Positions 25,545-38,213 of a stretch of DNA of 64,000 nucleotides are shown piece by piece. The DNA lies in NCBI RefSeq assembly GCF_002632755.1, contig NZ_NJAK01000001.1, positions 1,550,001 through 1,614,000 of the forward strand. Direction: 5' to 3'. A program made the translations under genes and the position numbers. Source of the DNA: Xenorhabdus ishibashii. GTDB lineage: Bacteria; Pseudomonadota; Gammaproteobacteria; Enterobacterales; Enterobacteriaceae. The notes under the pieces are model-generated. The model had not been told where the DNA came from. It did not search any database and saw only the letters and a program-made list of their open reading frames with translations. The stretch's first letter is position 1. Every line of letters begins with the position of its first letter.

Positions 25545-28181
25545 CTATCCTGTATTGCGCATGCCTGCCGCAACGCCGGCAATTGTCACCATCAGCGCCT
25601 GCTCAAGATGTGGATCAGGATTTTCCTGCTGACGGGAACGCTGTAGTAATTCGGCCTGTAGTACGTTCAACGGATCGGTATACACGTTACGCAAGGCGAT
25701 AGATTCGGCGATCCACGGCAAATCTGCCATCAATTGTTCATCTTGTGCAATGGTCAATACCGTTTCGATATCCTCTGCCAGTTGGTTACGCAATTTTACG
25801 CCTAACGGCCACAGCTTCGGTTCTACCAAACGCTGATCGTAATATTCGGCTAACCACAGATCTGCTTTGGCAAACACCATCTCCAACATGGCAATACGCG
25901 TATTGAAGAATGGCCAATCGCGACACATATCCGTTAAAACTGGCAAGTTACCAGCATCGATCACTCGTTGCAGCGCTGCACCAGCGCCTAACCATGCAGG
26001 CAACATCAAGCGGTTTTGCGTCCAGGCAAATATCCACGGGATCGCTCGCAAGCTTTCAACGCCTCCTGTCGGGCGTCGTTTAGCCGGCCGCGAACCCAAA
26101 GGCAGTTTTGCCAACTCTTGTTCCGGTGTTGCTGCCCGAAAATAAGGCACAAATTCCGGTTGCTCACGCACATAATCACGATACATGTCACAGGAAATAT
26201 CGGAGAGTGTATCCATAATCTGGTGCCATTCCGGTTTCGGCTCCGGTGGCGGCAATAAGTTTGCTTCCAAAATCGCACTGGCATACAAGGCCAAACTACT
26301 GATCGTTACCTGCGGTAAACCAAACTTAAAGCGGATCATTTCTCCCTGCTCCGTTACGCGAAACCCGCCTTTCAGGCTACCCGGTGGTTGGGAGAGTAAC
26401 GCCGAATGGGCAGGAGCACCACCACGGCCAATTGTGCCACCACGCCCGTGGAACAGGGTCAGTGTCACTCCCTCTTTTTCACACACTTTGATTAATGCAT
26501 CCTGTGCCCGATATTGTGCCCACGATGCCGCCATCACCCCTGCATCTTTGGCCGAATCGGAGTAACCAATCATCACCATCTGCTTATCTTTAATTAGATC
26601 GCGATACCACTTAATTCCCAATAGTTGTCGAATCACGCCTTCTGCATTGTTCAGATCATCAAGGGTTTCAAACAACGGCGCGACAGGCAATGACAATGGG
26701 CATCCCGCTTCTTTCAGCAATAATTTCACTGCCAAGACATCAGAAGGCACTTTTGCCATGGAAATAACATAAGCCGCAATCGAATCTTGTGGTGATTCAG
26801 CAATAACCTTGCAGGTATCGAAAATTTCTTGCGTTTCTGCGCTTGGCTGCCAATCACGCGGGGTTAGAGGACGTTTTGATTGCAACTCTCTCAACAAAAA
26901 CGCCTGTTTTTCGGCTTCAGGCCAACTCGCATAATCTCCCATTGCCAGATATTGCGTCAGCTCAGCAATCGCATCAGTATGGCGGGTACTTTCCTGACGG
27001 ATATCAATGCGCACCAAAGACAAACCAAAGCAACGAATGCGACGCAAGGTATCCAGTAATTGCCCGTTTGCGATAATTTCCATACCACAATTTTTCAGGG
27101 ATTGATAACAGGCATATAGCGGTTGCCATAGCTGTTCGTTATGCAGAAGTAGATCCGCTGGTGGTAGCGCTTGCTCGCCTTTAAGACATTTTTCCAGATA
27201 GGCCAGCGTGTTACTTAATTGCGTGCGCAATTGTTTGGCAATCTCACGGTAAGGCTCTAAAACATGCTCACCTCCCGCTATTTGGCGAAGTGCGGGCGTA
27301 CATTCCGACATCGAGAGTTCAGAAACTAAAACCTGAATGTCTTTCAAGAACAGATCGGCAGCCTTCCAACGGCTCAGCAATAAAACATGACGAGTAATTT
27401 CGGCGGTAACATTAGGATTACCATCACGATCGCCTCCCATCCAAGAAGTAAAACGTACCGGCACCGCTTCCACTGGCAAGCTATGATCAATGGATTCTTC
27501 CAGTTGCTCATTGAATTCTCGCAAAAATGCCGGCACACCTTCCCACAAGCTGTTTTCAACCACAGCAAAACCCCATTTTGCTTCATCAATTGGAGTAGGA
27601 CGGTTCTTACGGATCTCATCCGTATGCCATGATTGGGCAATCAACTGACGCAGTCGGCGCATGATGTTATTACGTTCATAATCGGCCAAATCGTCATGAT
27701 CAAGCTGTGCCAGACAGCCATTAACTTCAACCAGCTTATGAATCAGGGTACGGCGGGCAATTTCTGTCGGATGAGCGGTCAGAACCAATTCAATCGCCAG
27801 CTCATTGACTGCCTTGATCAAATCGTCATTGCTGAATTGTTTGTCTTTGAGCCGGTTGAACAATGCTGCCAGTGCTACCGGATTACTTGCCGCTTCGCCA
27901 TGTGGAGAAATGCTGTGATATTGTTCGGCAACATTAGTCAGGTTTAAGAACTGGTTAAACGCGCGGGCAACAGGCAATAATTCATCATTGGATAAATTTT
28001 CCAACGTCGATAAAAGTTGCTGGCGATGAGTTTCGTTACCTGCTCTGGATGATTTAGATAACTTCCTGATCGTTTCAACTTTATCAAGAATATCTTCTCC
28101 CAAAGCTTCTTTAATTGTATCGCCCAGCAACTTACCGAGCATACTGACATTACTTCGCATTGCAGAATATTGTTGATTCAT
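25545..28181 (-). CDS. ppc: Phosphoenolpyruvate carboxylase
   Basis: Carboxylates PEP to oxaloacetate, refilling the TCA cycle. The 878-residue protein has the catalytic histidine in VLTAHPTE, the substrate motifs [12 protein letters not shown] and [10 protein letters not shown], and the invariant C-terminus MRNTG. Length is close to E. coli Ppc (883). It lies between metF and metL, reading opposite to argE; in E. coli ppc adjoins argE in the same direction. Confidence 0.97.
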   Translation of the reverse strand: MNQQYSAMRSNVSMLGKLLGDTIKEALGEDILDKVETIRKLSKSSRAGNETHRQQLLSTLENLSNDELLPVARAFNQFLNLTNVAEQYHSISPHGEAASNPVALAALFNRLKDKQFSNDDLIKAVNELAIELVLTAHPTEIARRTLIHKLVEVNGCLAQLDHDDLADYERNNIMRRLRQLIAQSWHTDEIRKNRPTPIDEAKWGFAVVENSLWEGVPAFLREFNEQLEESIDHSLPVEAVPVRFTSWMGGDRDGNPNVTAEITRHVLLLSRWKAADLFLKDIQVLVSELSMSECTPALRQIAGGEHVLEPYREIAKQLRTQLSNTLAYLEKCLKGEQALPPADLLLHNEQLWQPLYACYQSLKNCGMEIIANGQLLDTLRRIRCFGLSLVRIDIRQESTRHTDAIAELTQYLAMGDYASWPEAEKQAFLLRELQSKRPLTPRDWQPSAETQEIFDTCKVIAESPQDSIAAYVISMAKVPSDVLAVKLLLKEAGCPLSLPVAPLFETLDDLNNAEGVIRQLLGIKWYRDLIKDKQMVMIGYSDSAKDAGVMAASWAQYRAQDALIKVCEKEGVTLTLFHGRGGTIGRGGAPAHSALLSQPPGSLKGGFRVTEQGEMIRFKFGLPQVTISSLALYASAILEANLLPPPEPKPEWHQIMDTLSDISCDMYRDYVREQPEFVPYFRAATPEQELAKLPLGSRPAKRRPTGGVESLRAIPWIFAWTQNRLMLPAWLGAGAALQRVIDAGNLPVLTDMCRDWPFFNTRIAMLEMVFAKADLWLAEYYDQRLVEPKLWPLGVKLRNQLAEDIETVLTIAQDEQLMADLPWIAESIALRNVYTDPLNVLQAELLQRSRQQENPDPHLEQALMVTIAGVAAGMRNTG

Positions 28182-28399
28182 GTGGTTCCTGACCTTGTGT
28201 TGCTGTATGTCACCTATTTCACCAATGGATTGGTGACCCTATTTTCTGTCTGAATGTTTCATGTTTTGCTGTAAAACGTATTCTTCTGTTTATTTCTAAC
28301 GTTCTATTCATATCAGAAAATAAACAATTTGGGCGGATTTTATGAAATTTTAAAAGAAGAAAAAGGTTGTTTGATTGATTGGATAGCGGTACGAACATC

Positions 28400-28427
28400 A
28401 GCAGGGATAACCTGTTATATCCCTGCT
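28400..28427. other. Hairpin between metL 3' end and ppc
   Basis: A perfect 10-bp stem AGCAGGGATA / TATCCCTGCT with an 8-nt loop, 42 bp past the metL stop. There is no U-run after it on either strand, so it is not a canonical intrinsic terminator; it could be a 3'-end stabiliser or a protein site. Confidence 0.5.
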
Positions 28428-28468
28428 AAAGTTTGATGGATCAATATCTTGCCTATAGAGATATAGGA

Positions 28469-30904
28469 CTACAGAAGTTGCGACAGTCGATTTAAATCCG
28501 ATTGGATTGCTCCCGCGGTGACATCTCGTCCCGCTCCTGGCCCACGGATCACTAACGGATTATCACGATACCAACGGCTTTCTATCGCAAAGACATTATC
28601 TGCCGGCAGCAGCGAAGCTAATGGATGATCGCTACGCACTGCTTCCACACCAACTTTTGCCTTACCACTGGCATCAAAACGTGCAACATACCGTAGTACC
28701 ATGCCCATTTCCCGTGCCGCTTCCAACCGTCGCAACATCTGTTCATTAATAGCAGCACTATTTTCAAAGAATTCTTCGATAGAACCGCTACGAGCCTCTT
28801 CCTGCACCAACGATTCAATACGTACATGATCAGGCTCTATTTCATAACCCGCTTCGCGTGCCAGAATAACCAGCTTACGCATCACATCCTGACCAGAAAG
28901 ATCAATGCGCGGATCAGGTTCCGTTAACCCCTGTTGCCATGCTTGTTCAACTAAATCACTGAAAGGCACAGAGCCATCAAACTGCAAGAACAGCCAGGAT
29001 AATGTGCCGGAAAAAATACCACTGATGGACAAAATGGTATCACCGCTTTCCCGCAGATCCCTGACTGAATGGTTAATCGGTAGCCCTGCACCCACTGTGG
29101 CGTTGTATAACCAATGACGCCCTGTTTTTGCAAAAGCATCGCGGATCATACGGTATGTATTGCTGCTGGAAGAACCTGCGACTTTGTTGGCACTGATAAC
29201 GTGGAATCCATAACTGGCAAAGTAGATATACTCTTTGGCCAATTCTTCACTTGCCGTGACATCCAATACCACTAAATCATCATAAGGATGTGCCCGCATC
29301 CATAAAAACAGAGCATCTTCTTCATGTTCAGTCGCTTCGTCATCAAAGAAGGCCAATGCCCGACTGGCATCAATACCCTGATAATTCAGCAAACTCCTAC
29401 GACTATCGACGACACCCGCCAGAATAAATTCAAAATCGCTGCGAGCGGAAATATTTTTCTGCTCACGAGCAAACAGTTCCAGCCAACGGGAACCAATATT
29501 CCCTTTACCAAACAGCACCAAACCAATGCGTTTTTCTGCCCTAAACAGGCTTTGGTGCAATCCCTGAATCAAATGCGATGTCTGATTTAAACGCAGTACA
29601 GCAACCAGACTAATGTCATCTTCTGCATGCCAGATAAATTCAACTGGCTGATCTTTTAATTGTTGATAAAAACGATGGCTATGCAGCGGATTTTTGCATA
29701 CCCCTGCTCCCACTAACGCCACCAGCGCCAGGCCTTCACGCAAAGAAAGTTTGCCGGGTAAGGAAGCATCCTGCAAAACATCAAGAGCGCTATTCACAAT
29801 CTCAGCGGTATAGCAAAGTTGGATCAAGTTGCAATCTGCATGTAATCCTGTTGCCAATGGCCGGATTTGAGCACGCTTCAACAAAGAATCAATATCCTTG
29901 TAAATTTGCTTGAAATCGTGGGTAGAAGAAACATGCAATTCAATCAGGCAGACATCATCATGGCTGGTCACAATTTTGGCGCCAGTTCCCGTTGCCAGCA
30001 CTCGTTCAATACGGGTGGAGCCTTGTTCAGGCTGGTAACTGCAACGCAATTGCAGTTCAATATCGCTGAGAGAAACAGGCTGCAATGTACGGGTATGAAG
30101 CACGGGCGCGGCCAAACGTGCTAATTCACTGGCTTCGTCCAAACGCAGCAATGGCAGCAGGCAGGCATCTTTGACTTTGCGCGGATCAGCACTGTAAACC
30201 CCCGCCACATCACTCCAAATTGTGACTTTTTTGGCTCCCGCCAAAGCCCCAACTTGGGTAGCAGAATAGTCACTGCCATTGCGCCCCAATAATACCGTTT
30301 CCCCCTTCTGATTACTGGAGATAAAACCGGTAACCACTAAACGCTTATTGGGGTTTTGGATCAATAATTGACTAAGCAGAGGCTGAGATAAACTGATATC
30401 AACTTGCGGCTGAGCAATGCGCTCTGCCCGCAGGAATTGACGCGCATCCAGCCATGCACTGGAGATACCTTGATTTTCCAGCACTGCCGCCATTAAACGG
30501 GCAGACCAGATCTCGCCATGACCAACAACTTCCGCATATGTAATATCTGTGATGGGCTTGTCCAACAATACACTCAATCTTTCCAGATCAGCGATAAACA
30601 TTGCGTTTAGTTCTTCTGCAATTGCTTCGGGCAACAAACCACGGATCAATTCTTGCTGGTAACGCCGCAAAGACTGCTGTATTTGATGTGCGGATATTCG
30701 GTCACTCTGACTTAACTTCAGCCAATCGATCAACTGGTTGGTTGTACTCCCCGCAGCCGATACCACCATCAAATCACCCGGCTGGCTGTAATTCACCATA
30801 ATTTCAGCAACCCGCTGATAACATTTCACATCAGCCAGACTACTGCCACCAAATTTATGTAACTGACGGGCAGATTCCGCCCCTGCTGTTGCCAATGTAC
30901 TCAT
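28469..30904 (-). CDS. metL: Bifunctional aspartokinase II / homoserine dehydrogenase II
   Basis: Catalyses the first and third steps from aspartate to homoserine for methionine. The 811-residue protein has the aspartokinase start HKFGGSSLAD, a central regulatory segment, and the dehydrogenase part from about residue 460 with the nucleotide motif LVLFGKGNIGSRW and the VGAGLPI loop. Length matches E. coli MetL (810). It follows metB by only 2 bp, so the two form an operon under the MetJ operator upstream of metB. Confidence 0.97.
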   Translation of the reverse strand: MSTLATAGAESARQLHKFGGSSLADVKCYQRVAEIMVNYSQPGDLMVVSAAGSTTNQLIDWLKLSQSDRISAHQIQQSLRRYQQELIRGLLPEAIAEELNAMFIADLERLSVLLDKPITDITYAEVVGHGEIWSARLMAAVLENQGISSAWLDARQFLRAERIAQPQVDISLSQPLLSQLLIQNPNKRLVVTGFISSNQKGETVLLGRNGSDYSATQVGALAGAKKVTIWSDVAGVYSADPRKVKDACLLPLLRLDEASELARLAAPVLHTRTLQPVSLSDIELQLRCSYQPEQGSTRIERVLATGTGAKIVTSHDDVCLIELHVSSTHDFKQIYKDIDSLLKRAQIRPLATGLHADCNLIQLCYTAEIVNSALDVLQDASLPGKLSLREGLALVALVGAGVCKNPLHSHRFYQQLKDQPVEFIWHAEDDISLVAVLRLNQTSHLIQGLHQSLFRAEKRIGLVLFGKGNIGSRWLELFAREQKNISARSDFEFILAGVVDSRRSLLNYQGIDASRALAFFDDEATEHEEDALFLWMRAHPYDDLVVLDVTASEELAKEYIYFASYGFHVISANKVAGSSSSNTYRMIRDAFAKTGRHWLYNATVGAGLPINHSVRDLRESGDTILSISGIFSGTLSWLFLQFDGSVPFSDLVEQAWQQGLTEPDPRIDLSGQDVMRKLVILAREAGYEIEPDHVRIESLVQEEARSGSIEEFFENSAAINEQMLRRLEAAREMGMVLRYVARFDASGKAKVGVEAVRSDHPLASLLPADNVFAIESRWYRDNPLVIRGPGAGRDVTAGAIQSDLNRLSQLL

Positions 30905-30906
30905 GA

Positions 30907-32067
30907 TTACCTCGTTTCCGCTGCCTGAAACGCAGTGTCCAGATCAGCAATTAAATCCTGACTATCTTCAATTCCTACAGAGACACGAAGAAGCAAATCC
31001 GTAATCCCTGCCTGAGCCCTTGCTTCTGCCGACATTCCCGCGTGTGTCATTGTTGCGGTATGGGAAATCAACGATTCCACACCACCGAGAGATTCAGCCA
31101 AAGTAAATAATTTTAACGCAGATAAAAAACGACGCATGGCCAGTTCATCACCATCCAGTTCGAAACTTAGCATCGCCCCAAACCCTTGTTGTTGTTTAAC
31201 CGCAATTTCATGCCCTGGATGGTTTTTCAACGCAGGATAGAAGAGTTTTTTCACTTGGGGTTGCTGTTGCAGATAATCCACAATGGCAGCAGCATTTTTT
31301 TGTTGGAGCAATACGCGGGCAGATAATGTACGAATGCCACGCAGTAACAGATAGCTATCAAAAGCCGCGGCCGTCACTCCAATATTGTTCGCCCACCAAG
31401 CCAACTCTTCCGCGATAGCTGAATCTTTAGCGATAATGGCTCCCGCAATCAGATCAGAGTGTCCATTCAAATATTTCGTGCAGGAATGCACCACTAAATC
31501 CGCCCCCAAATCCAATGGCTTTTGCAGTACCGGACTTAAGAAAGTGTTGTCGACGACAGCCAAGGCTCCCACTTCATGAGCCAATTCACAAATGTATTGA
31601 ATATCCACGATCCGTAACAGAGGATTACTCGGTGTTTCAATCAGTACCAATTTGGGTTTTTTAGTCAACGCTTGTTTCAGTGCTTGCTCATCTGACTGAT
31701 CAACAAAAATCACATTGTATGCACCGCGCTTACTTAGACTGTCAAACAGGCGGTAACTACCACCATAACAATCATGAGGCGCTACCAATAAGTCCCCTGG
31801 TTGCAGGAATACCGTACAGAGCAGATGGATCGCTGACATGCCACTGCTGGTCAAGATGGCGCCGGCACCCCCTTCTAACTCAGCCAAAACCTGTTGAACT
31901 ACATCACGGCCAGGGTTGCCACGACGTGAGTAATCATGCGCCCTTGGCTCATTGAAACCCATAAAATTATAGGTACTGGAAAGATAGATAGGAGGAACAA
32001 CACAACCATATTGTTCATCAATATTTGAACCACTGTGAACCGCAATTGTCGCTTGCTTACATCCCAT
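30907..32067 (-). CDS. metB: Cystathionine gamma-synthase
   Basis: PLP enzyme joining O-succinylhomoserine and cysteine to cystathionine. The 386-residue protein is the same length as E. coli MetB; the PLP lysine is Lys198 in HSCTKYLNGHSD, with SSTYNFMGFNEPRAHDYSR near the N-terminus. It is divergent from metJ, with met boxes in the gap, and leads directly into metL. Confidence 0.97.
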   Translation of the reverse strand: MGCKQATIAVHSGSNIDEQYGCVVPPIYLSSTYNFMGFNEPRAHDYSRRGNPGRDVVQQVLAELEGGAGAILTSSGMSAIHLLCTVFLQPGDLLVAPHDCYGGSYRLFDSLSKRGAYNVIFVDQSDEQALKQALTKKPKLVLIETPSNPLLRIVDIQYICELAHEVGALAVVDNTFLSPVLQKPLDLGADLVVHSCTKYLNGHSDLIAGAIIAKDSAIAEELAWWANNIGVTAAAFDSYLLLRGIRTLSARVLLQQKNAAAIVDYLQQQPQVKKLFYPALKNHPGHEIAVKQQQGFGAMLSFELDGDELAMRRFLSALKLFTLAESLGGVESLISHTATMTHAGMSAEARAQAGITDLLLRVSVGIEDSQDLIADLDTAFQAAETR

Positions 32068-32124
32068 AACCTTTACCCGTCATCGTTATTATTAGCGTCA
32101 CGCAAGAATAACGACTGAAAAGAT

Positions 32125-32148
32125 AGACGTCAATACATCTAGACATCC
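32125..32148. promoter_or_regulatory. Met boxes between metB and metJ
   Basis: Three contiguous 8-mers, AGACGTCA, ATACATCT and AGACATCC, match the MetJ consensus AGACGTCT at 6-7 of 8 positions. They lie 57 bp upstream of metB and on the far side from metJ, so they can regulate metBL and allow metJ autoregulation. Confidence 0.8.
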
Positions 32149-32359
32149 AAATTATTTTGCGGTTTAATACTACAATTTCATGGCTGTCATTACACTTTAT
32201 ATGTCTTCTGGTTATATTTTATAAATTAGTGCGGGTGAGGCGATATAGTCGGTAGCCTAATTATGTTAGACTATTGAATTACCGATATGAAAACAGATCA
32301 GACATCCCTTCCAACTTCTGATCTCAATTACTTGATTCAAAAATTATTTAAGGTATCTC

Positions 32360-32677
32360 ATGGCTGAGTGGAATGGTGAGTATGTCAGCCCTTATGCTGA
32401 ACATGGCAAAAAAAGTGAACAGGTCAAAAAAATTACAGTTTCAATTCCGCTAAAGGTATTGAAAATCCTGACTGATGAGCGCACTCGCCGTCAGGTAAAT
32501 AATCTGCGTCATGCAACAAACAGCGAATTGTTGTGTGAAGCTTTTCTGCATGCGTTCACTGGACAGCCTCTGCCTAATGATGATGATTTGCGCAAAGAAC
32601 GCCATGATGAAATCCCGGAAGCCGCGAAAATCATGATGCGTGAGCTCGGTATTGATCCGGAAACGTGGGAATATTGA
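32360..32677 (+). CDS. metJ: Methionine repressor MetJ
   Basis: Ribbon-helix-helix repressor using S-adenosylmethionine as co-repressor. The 105-residue protein has the same length as E. coli MetJ, with the DNA-binding beta-strand [12 protein letters not shown] (about 22-34) and [25 protein letters not shown] region. Two operator arrays in this window (upstream of metF and metB) are its expected targets. It is divergent from metB and convergent with rpmE. Confidence 0.97.
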   Translation: MAEWNGEYVSPYAEHGKKSEQVKKITVSIPLKVLKILTDERTRRQVNNLRHATNSELLCEAFLHAFTGQPLPNDDDLRKERHDEIPEAAKIMMRELGIDPETWEY

Positions 32678-32681
32678 TAAC

Positions 32682-32714
32682 AAAAACGCCCGATGCCAAA
32701 CATCGGGCGTTTTT
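32682..32714. terminator. Terminator between metJ and rpmE
   Basis: A long perfect stem AAAAACGCCCGATG / CATCGGGCGTTTTT with a 5-nt loop between the convergent genes; functional on both strands by sequence. Confidence 0.9.
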
Positions 32715-32759
32715 GTTTTGACTATCCGGCCTGCATTGATAACAGACAGGAAAACGTCA

Positions 32760-32975
32760 TTACTTCTTAGTACCTGGAACGCTGAAACGTTTGTTAAAGC
32801 GATCAACACGACCACCAGTTGCAACATCACGCTGCTTACCGGTATAGAACGGGTGGCATGCACCACAGACGTCCAGGTTCAGATTGTGAGCTACAGTAGA
32901 GTTGATTTTGATTACATTACCGCAAGAGCAAGATGCAGTAATTTCTTCATATTTAGGATGGATACCTTGTTTCAT
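32760..32975 (-). CDS. rpmE: 50S ribosomal protein L31 (zinc-binding form)
   Basis: Ribosomal protein of the large subunit, joining the inter-subunit bridge. The 71-residue sequence has the zinc ligands as CSCG (Cys16, Cys18) and CGAC (Cys37, Cys40), so it is the C+ form rather than the zinc-free paralogue. ATG at 32975. It is divergent from priA, as in E. coli. Confidence 0.97.
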   Translation of the reverse strand: MKQGIHPKYEEITASCSCGNVIKINSTVAHNLNLDVCGACHPFYTGKQRDVATGGRVDRFNKRFSVPGTKK

Positions 32976-33176
32976 GGGAAACCTCTGTTCAGGCCGTGTC
33001 GCTATCCAGCCTTATTTTGCCGCCAGACACCACACGTCGTGTTGATAAAAAATATGTATCGGTAATTTCTATACCAAAGGCGGCGGATCATACAGAATAT
33101 CTGTTTATTGCGCAATGAAATCTGCAGATTTGCTATGATACGCTTATCGGTATACGTTCTTTCGCCTGGTCATTAA

Positions 33177-35393
<2,217 letters not shown>

Positions 35394-35425
35394 TAATTAT
35401 TTCTTTAATTTGCGAAGTACCTCTA

Positions 35426-35447
35426 AGAAATGATTTATATCACACTT
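35426..35447. promoter_or_regulatory. Candidate CRP site upstream of cytR
   Basis: AATGA-TTTATA-TCACA has a perfect right CRP half-site and a partial left one (3 of 5) at the correct 6-bp spacing. E. coli cytR is CRP-activated, so the position 170 bp before the cytR start is reasonable. One half is weak. Confidence 0.5.
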
Positions 35448-35524
35448 TTTATGCAAACAAAGTAACAGGTTGATCTGTTAATCGGTTTAAAATGAACTTA
35501 TTAATATAACTGAACAAAATAATC

Positions 35525-35563
35525 CGCCAGCACTCCCTTCTCAGGAAAGACTGGCGTTTTTTT
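35525..35563 (+). terminator. Probable priA terminator
   Basis: CGCCAG (35525-35530) pairs with CTGGCG (35551-35556), with inner TCC/GGA pairing possible, followed by TTTTTTT. It lies between priA and cytR and could also act as an attenuator in a long cytR leader. Confidence 0.65.
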
Positions 35564-35614
35564 AGTGGCCGGATAGCAATCGTTTCGCTGCCTGTGGAGA
35601 GTGAGGAGTGAACT

Positions 35615-36640
35615 ATGGAAAAAAAGAATTTCGCACAGGCAACCATGAAAGATGTTGCCAAAGTGGCTGGCGTTTCTACCGCAACTGTATCAAGAACATT
35701 AATGAATCCTGACAAGGTTTCTGCCCGTACACGTCAGAAGGTTGAGAATGCGGTATTGGAGGTTGGTTACTATCCCCACAACCTGAGCAAAAATTCACGG
35801 CGCAATGAATCCAGAATTATATTGGTTATTGTTCCCAATATCAGTGATCCTTTCTTTACTGAGGTTATTCGGGGCATTGAAGAAACCGCTACTGAACATG
35901 GTTACTTGGTTCTGATTGGTGATTACAGGCATCAACAGCAGCAAGAACATGCATTTATCAATCTTCTGATCACCAAACGCATTGATGGTATGGTGCTACT
36001 GGGTTCCGACATCCCTTTCGATGTTTCCAAAGAAGAACAAAAAAATCTGCCTCCCATGGTGATGGCTAATGAATTCGATCCGGCACTGGAACTCCCCACT
36101 GTCCATATTGACAACCTGACAGCCGCCTTCAATGCCACCCATCATTTGCAAAAACTGGGGCACACACGTATTGCCTGCATTACTGGGTCGGAAACCATGC
36201 CACTGTGCCACTATCGCTTGCAAGGTTATGTCCAGGCATTGCGGCGCTCAGGGCAAGACATTCGCGAAGAATATATTATCCGCGGTGATTTCACCCATGA
36301 AAGCGGAGCGACATTGGCGGCAGCACTGCTTACCTTGCCAGAGCCTCCAAGCGCTATTTTCTGCCATAGTGATGTCATGGCAATGGGCGCAATGTGGCAA
36401 GCTAAAAAAATGGGATTAAAATTACCAGAAGATCTCTCTATTGTCGGTTTCGATAATTTAAATCTGGCTCAATACTGCGAACCAGCTTTAACCACGGTGG
36501 GACATCCCCGTTATGAGATTGGGCATCACTCCATTTTGTTGTTGCTGGAACAGCTCCAAGGCGGTCTGGTATCCAAAGGTTCACGGTTATTGGAGGCAGA
36601 ATTGATTATTCGTGCGAGTACATGTTCGCCTAAAAGCTAG
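35615..36640 (+). CDS. cytR: LacI-family nucleoside-operon regulator CytR
   Basis: Represses nucleoside uptake and catabolism genes together with CRP; cytidine is the inducer in E. coli. The 341-residue protein has the LacI-type helix-turn-helix (MKDVAKVAGVSTATVSRTL, near 11-29) and a periplasmic-binding-like core with NISDPFFTEVIRGIE, PPMVMANEFDP and SIVGFDN. Identity to E. coli CytR is clear by the priA-cytR-ftsN order. Confidence 0.95.
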   Translation: MEKKNFAQATMKDVAKVAGVSTATVSRTLMNPDKVSARTRQKVENAVLEVGYYPHNLSKNSRRNESRIILVIVPNISDPFFTEVIRGIEETATEHGYLVLIGDYRHQQQQEHAFINLLITKRIDGMVLLGSDIPFDVSKEEQKNLPPMVMANEFDPALELPTVHIDNLTAAFNATHHLQKLGHTRIACITGSETMPLCHYRLQGYVQALRRSGQDIREEYIIRGDFTHESGATLAAALLTLPEPPSAIFCHSDVMAMGAMWQAKKMGLKLPEDLSIVGFDNLNLAQYCEPALTTVGHPRYEIGHHSILLLLEQLQGGLVSKGSRLLEAELIIRASTCSPKS

Positions 36641-36712
36641 GCAAATAACGACAGCTTAAGTAACATTAGTTATCTATTCTTCAATTTTTTAAATAACTTA
36701 GTGAATTAAACA

Positions 36713-37534
36713 GTGGCACAACGAGATTATGTGAGTCGCGGGCGTAGCAATCCCCGTCGGAAAAGTACTGGTAAGAAAAAAAATCAGTCTCAAGGATTAC
36801 CCAAAACTACATTAGCCGTTGCTGTGGCCTTGGTGGTCATGTTTATTGGTGGGCTTTATTTCATCGTACACAATAAACAGGAGGGAAATAAGCAGGAAGA
36901 AAGTGCACAAAATGCTTCACAGTCCCATCAAACCAAGGGGCACGGCCTGCCACCAAAACCAGAAGAGCGCTGGAGTTACATCAAGGAATTGGAAAACCGT
37001 CCTGTTAATGAATCTTCTATACAGGAAGGCGATGCAATCGTAAATAAACCACTAAACCAGCCCCTTCAACTAACACCTGAGCAGAAACAGCTACTCGAAC
37101 AAATGCAAGCAGATATGCGCCAGCCGCCTATTTCATTGAAAGAGGTGCCTTATAACAGTGAACCTGTTCCACGTTCACGTGTGTTGATCAATCCTCCTGC
37201 GCAACAACAAAATACTGAACAGACTTTGCCAGAACAAAAGCCAGCAGCCGTGCCGGAAAAAAGGCCTTTATCTTCTTCCCAAGCCAATACAAAGTCTGAA
37301 ATCAATGAGGCGAAATTGATGCTACAATGTGGCTCTTTCCGCACAATGGAACAGGCAGAATCCGTCCGTGCCAGTCTTGCGTTTGCAGGCATTGAAAGTC
37401 AGATTACCACGAAAGATAATTGGAACCGTGTTGTACTTGGCCCTTATAAAAATAAAGCCAGCGCTGAAAAAATGCGCGAACGGGTTGCAGGAGCTGGTGT
37501 ACCTGGCTGTATTCTCCGCCCCACTAGGGGTTGA
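36713..37534 (+). CDS. ftsN: Cell division protein FtsN
   Basis: Late divisome protein that triggers septal peptidoglycan synthesis. The GTG at 36713 gives 273 residues: basic cytoplasmic N-terminus (AQRDYVSRGRSNPRRK), one membrane helix (about 32-52), the essential periplasmic segment with GLPPKPEERWSYIKELENR (about 79-98), a Gln-rich linker and a C-terminal SPOR domain (about 197-273) binding denuded glycan. E. coli FtsN also starts with GTG; it is longer (319) because of its linker. Confidence 0.95.
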   Translation: MAQRDYVSRGRSNPRRKSTGKKKNQSQGLPKTTLAVAVALVVMFIGGLYFIVHNKQEGNKQEESAQNASQSHQTKGHGLPPKPEERWSYIKELENRPVNESSIQEGDAIVNKPLNQPLQLTPEQKQLLEQMQADMRQPPISLKEVPYNSEPVPRSRVLINPPAQQQNTEQTLPEQKPAAVPEKRPLSSSQANTKSEINEAKLMLQCGSFRTMEQAESVRASLAFAGIESQITTKDNWNRVVLGPYKNKASAEKMRERVAGAGVPGCILRPTRG

Positions 37535-37671
37535 AAAAGCGGAAAGCTCCCCCATCTTAGTCTCTAATAATATACACATGGTGCTTTTATCAGCAGTGCG
37601 TAAGCAATTGTGGGATAACACATTCATGCTCCGTGTGTACCATCTTCTATTTTGTAACCAGGGGCTAACTC

Positions 37672-38202
37672 GTGACTACAATCGTAAGTGTTCGCCGTAA
37701 TGGCAAAGTCGTCATCGGTGGTGATGGACAAGCAACAATGGGTCATACCGTTATGAAAGGCAATGTCCGCAAAGTACGCCGCCTTTACAATGACAAAGTC
37801 ATCGCGGGTTTTGCCGGCGGTACTGCTGATGCTTTCACACTGTTCGAACTGTTTGAACGGAAACTCGAAATGCATCAAGGGCACCTGACCAAAGCAGCCG
37901 TTGAACTAGCCAAAGACTGGCGAACGGATCGCATGCTACGCAAGCTGGAAGCCCTGCTTGCTGTCGCAGATGAAAACGCTTCTCTGATCATTACAGGCAA
38001 TGGTGATGTGATTCAGCCAGAAAATGACCTTATCGCCATTGGTTCCGGTGGATCATACGCACAGGCCGCAGCCCGCGCTATGTTGGAAACAACTGAACTC
38101 AGTGCCAGAGAAATCGCAGAACGCGCTTTAACTATCGCTGGCGATATCTGCATCTACACCAACCATAATCACAACTTCGAAGAACTGCCTTCGAAAGCGT
38201 AA
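37672..38202 (+). CDS. hslV: ATP-dependent protease proteolytic subunit HslV
   Basis: Threonine protease forming a dodecamer with HslU caps. After Met removal the nucleophile is Thr2 in [11 protein letters not shown]. The 176-residue length and [15 protein letters not shown] match E. coli HslV. The start is GTG at 37672, as in E. coli. It precedes hslU by 11 bp; in E. coli the pair is sigma-32 controlled, but I did not identify a heat-shock promoter. Confidence 0.97.
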   Translation: MTTIVSVRRNGKVVIGGDGQATMGHTVMKGNVRKVRRLYNDKVIAGFAGGTADAFTLFELFERKLEMHQGHLTKAAVELAKDWRTDRMLRKLEALLAVADENASLIITGNGDVIQPENDLIAIGSGGSYAQAAARAMLETTELSAREIAERALTIAGDICIYTNHNHNFEELPSKA

Positions 38203-38213
38203 GGATAGATAGT

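Noticed and set aside
32450..32866. 138-codon minus-strand frame across metJ and rpmE
   Set aside because: It runs through metJ and the terminator and into rpmE in another frame; both genes are certain.
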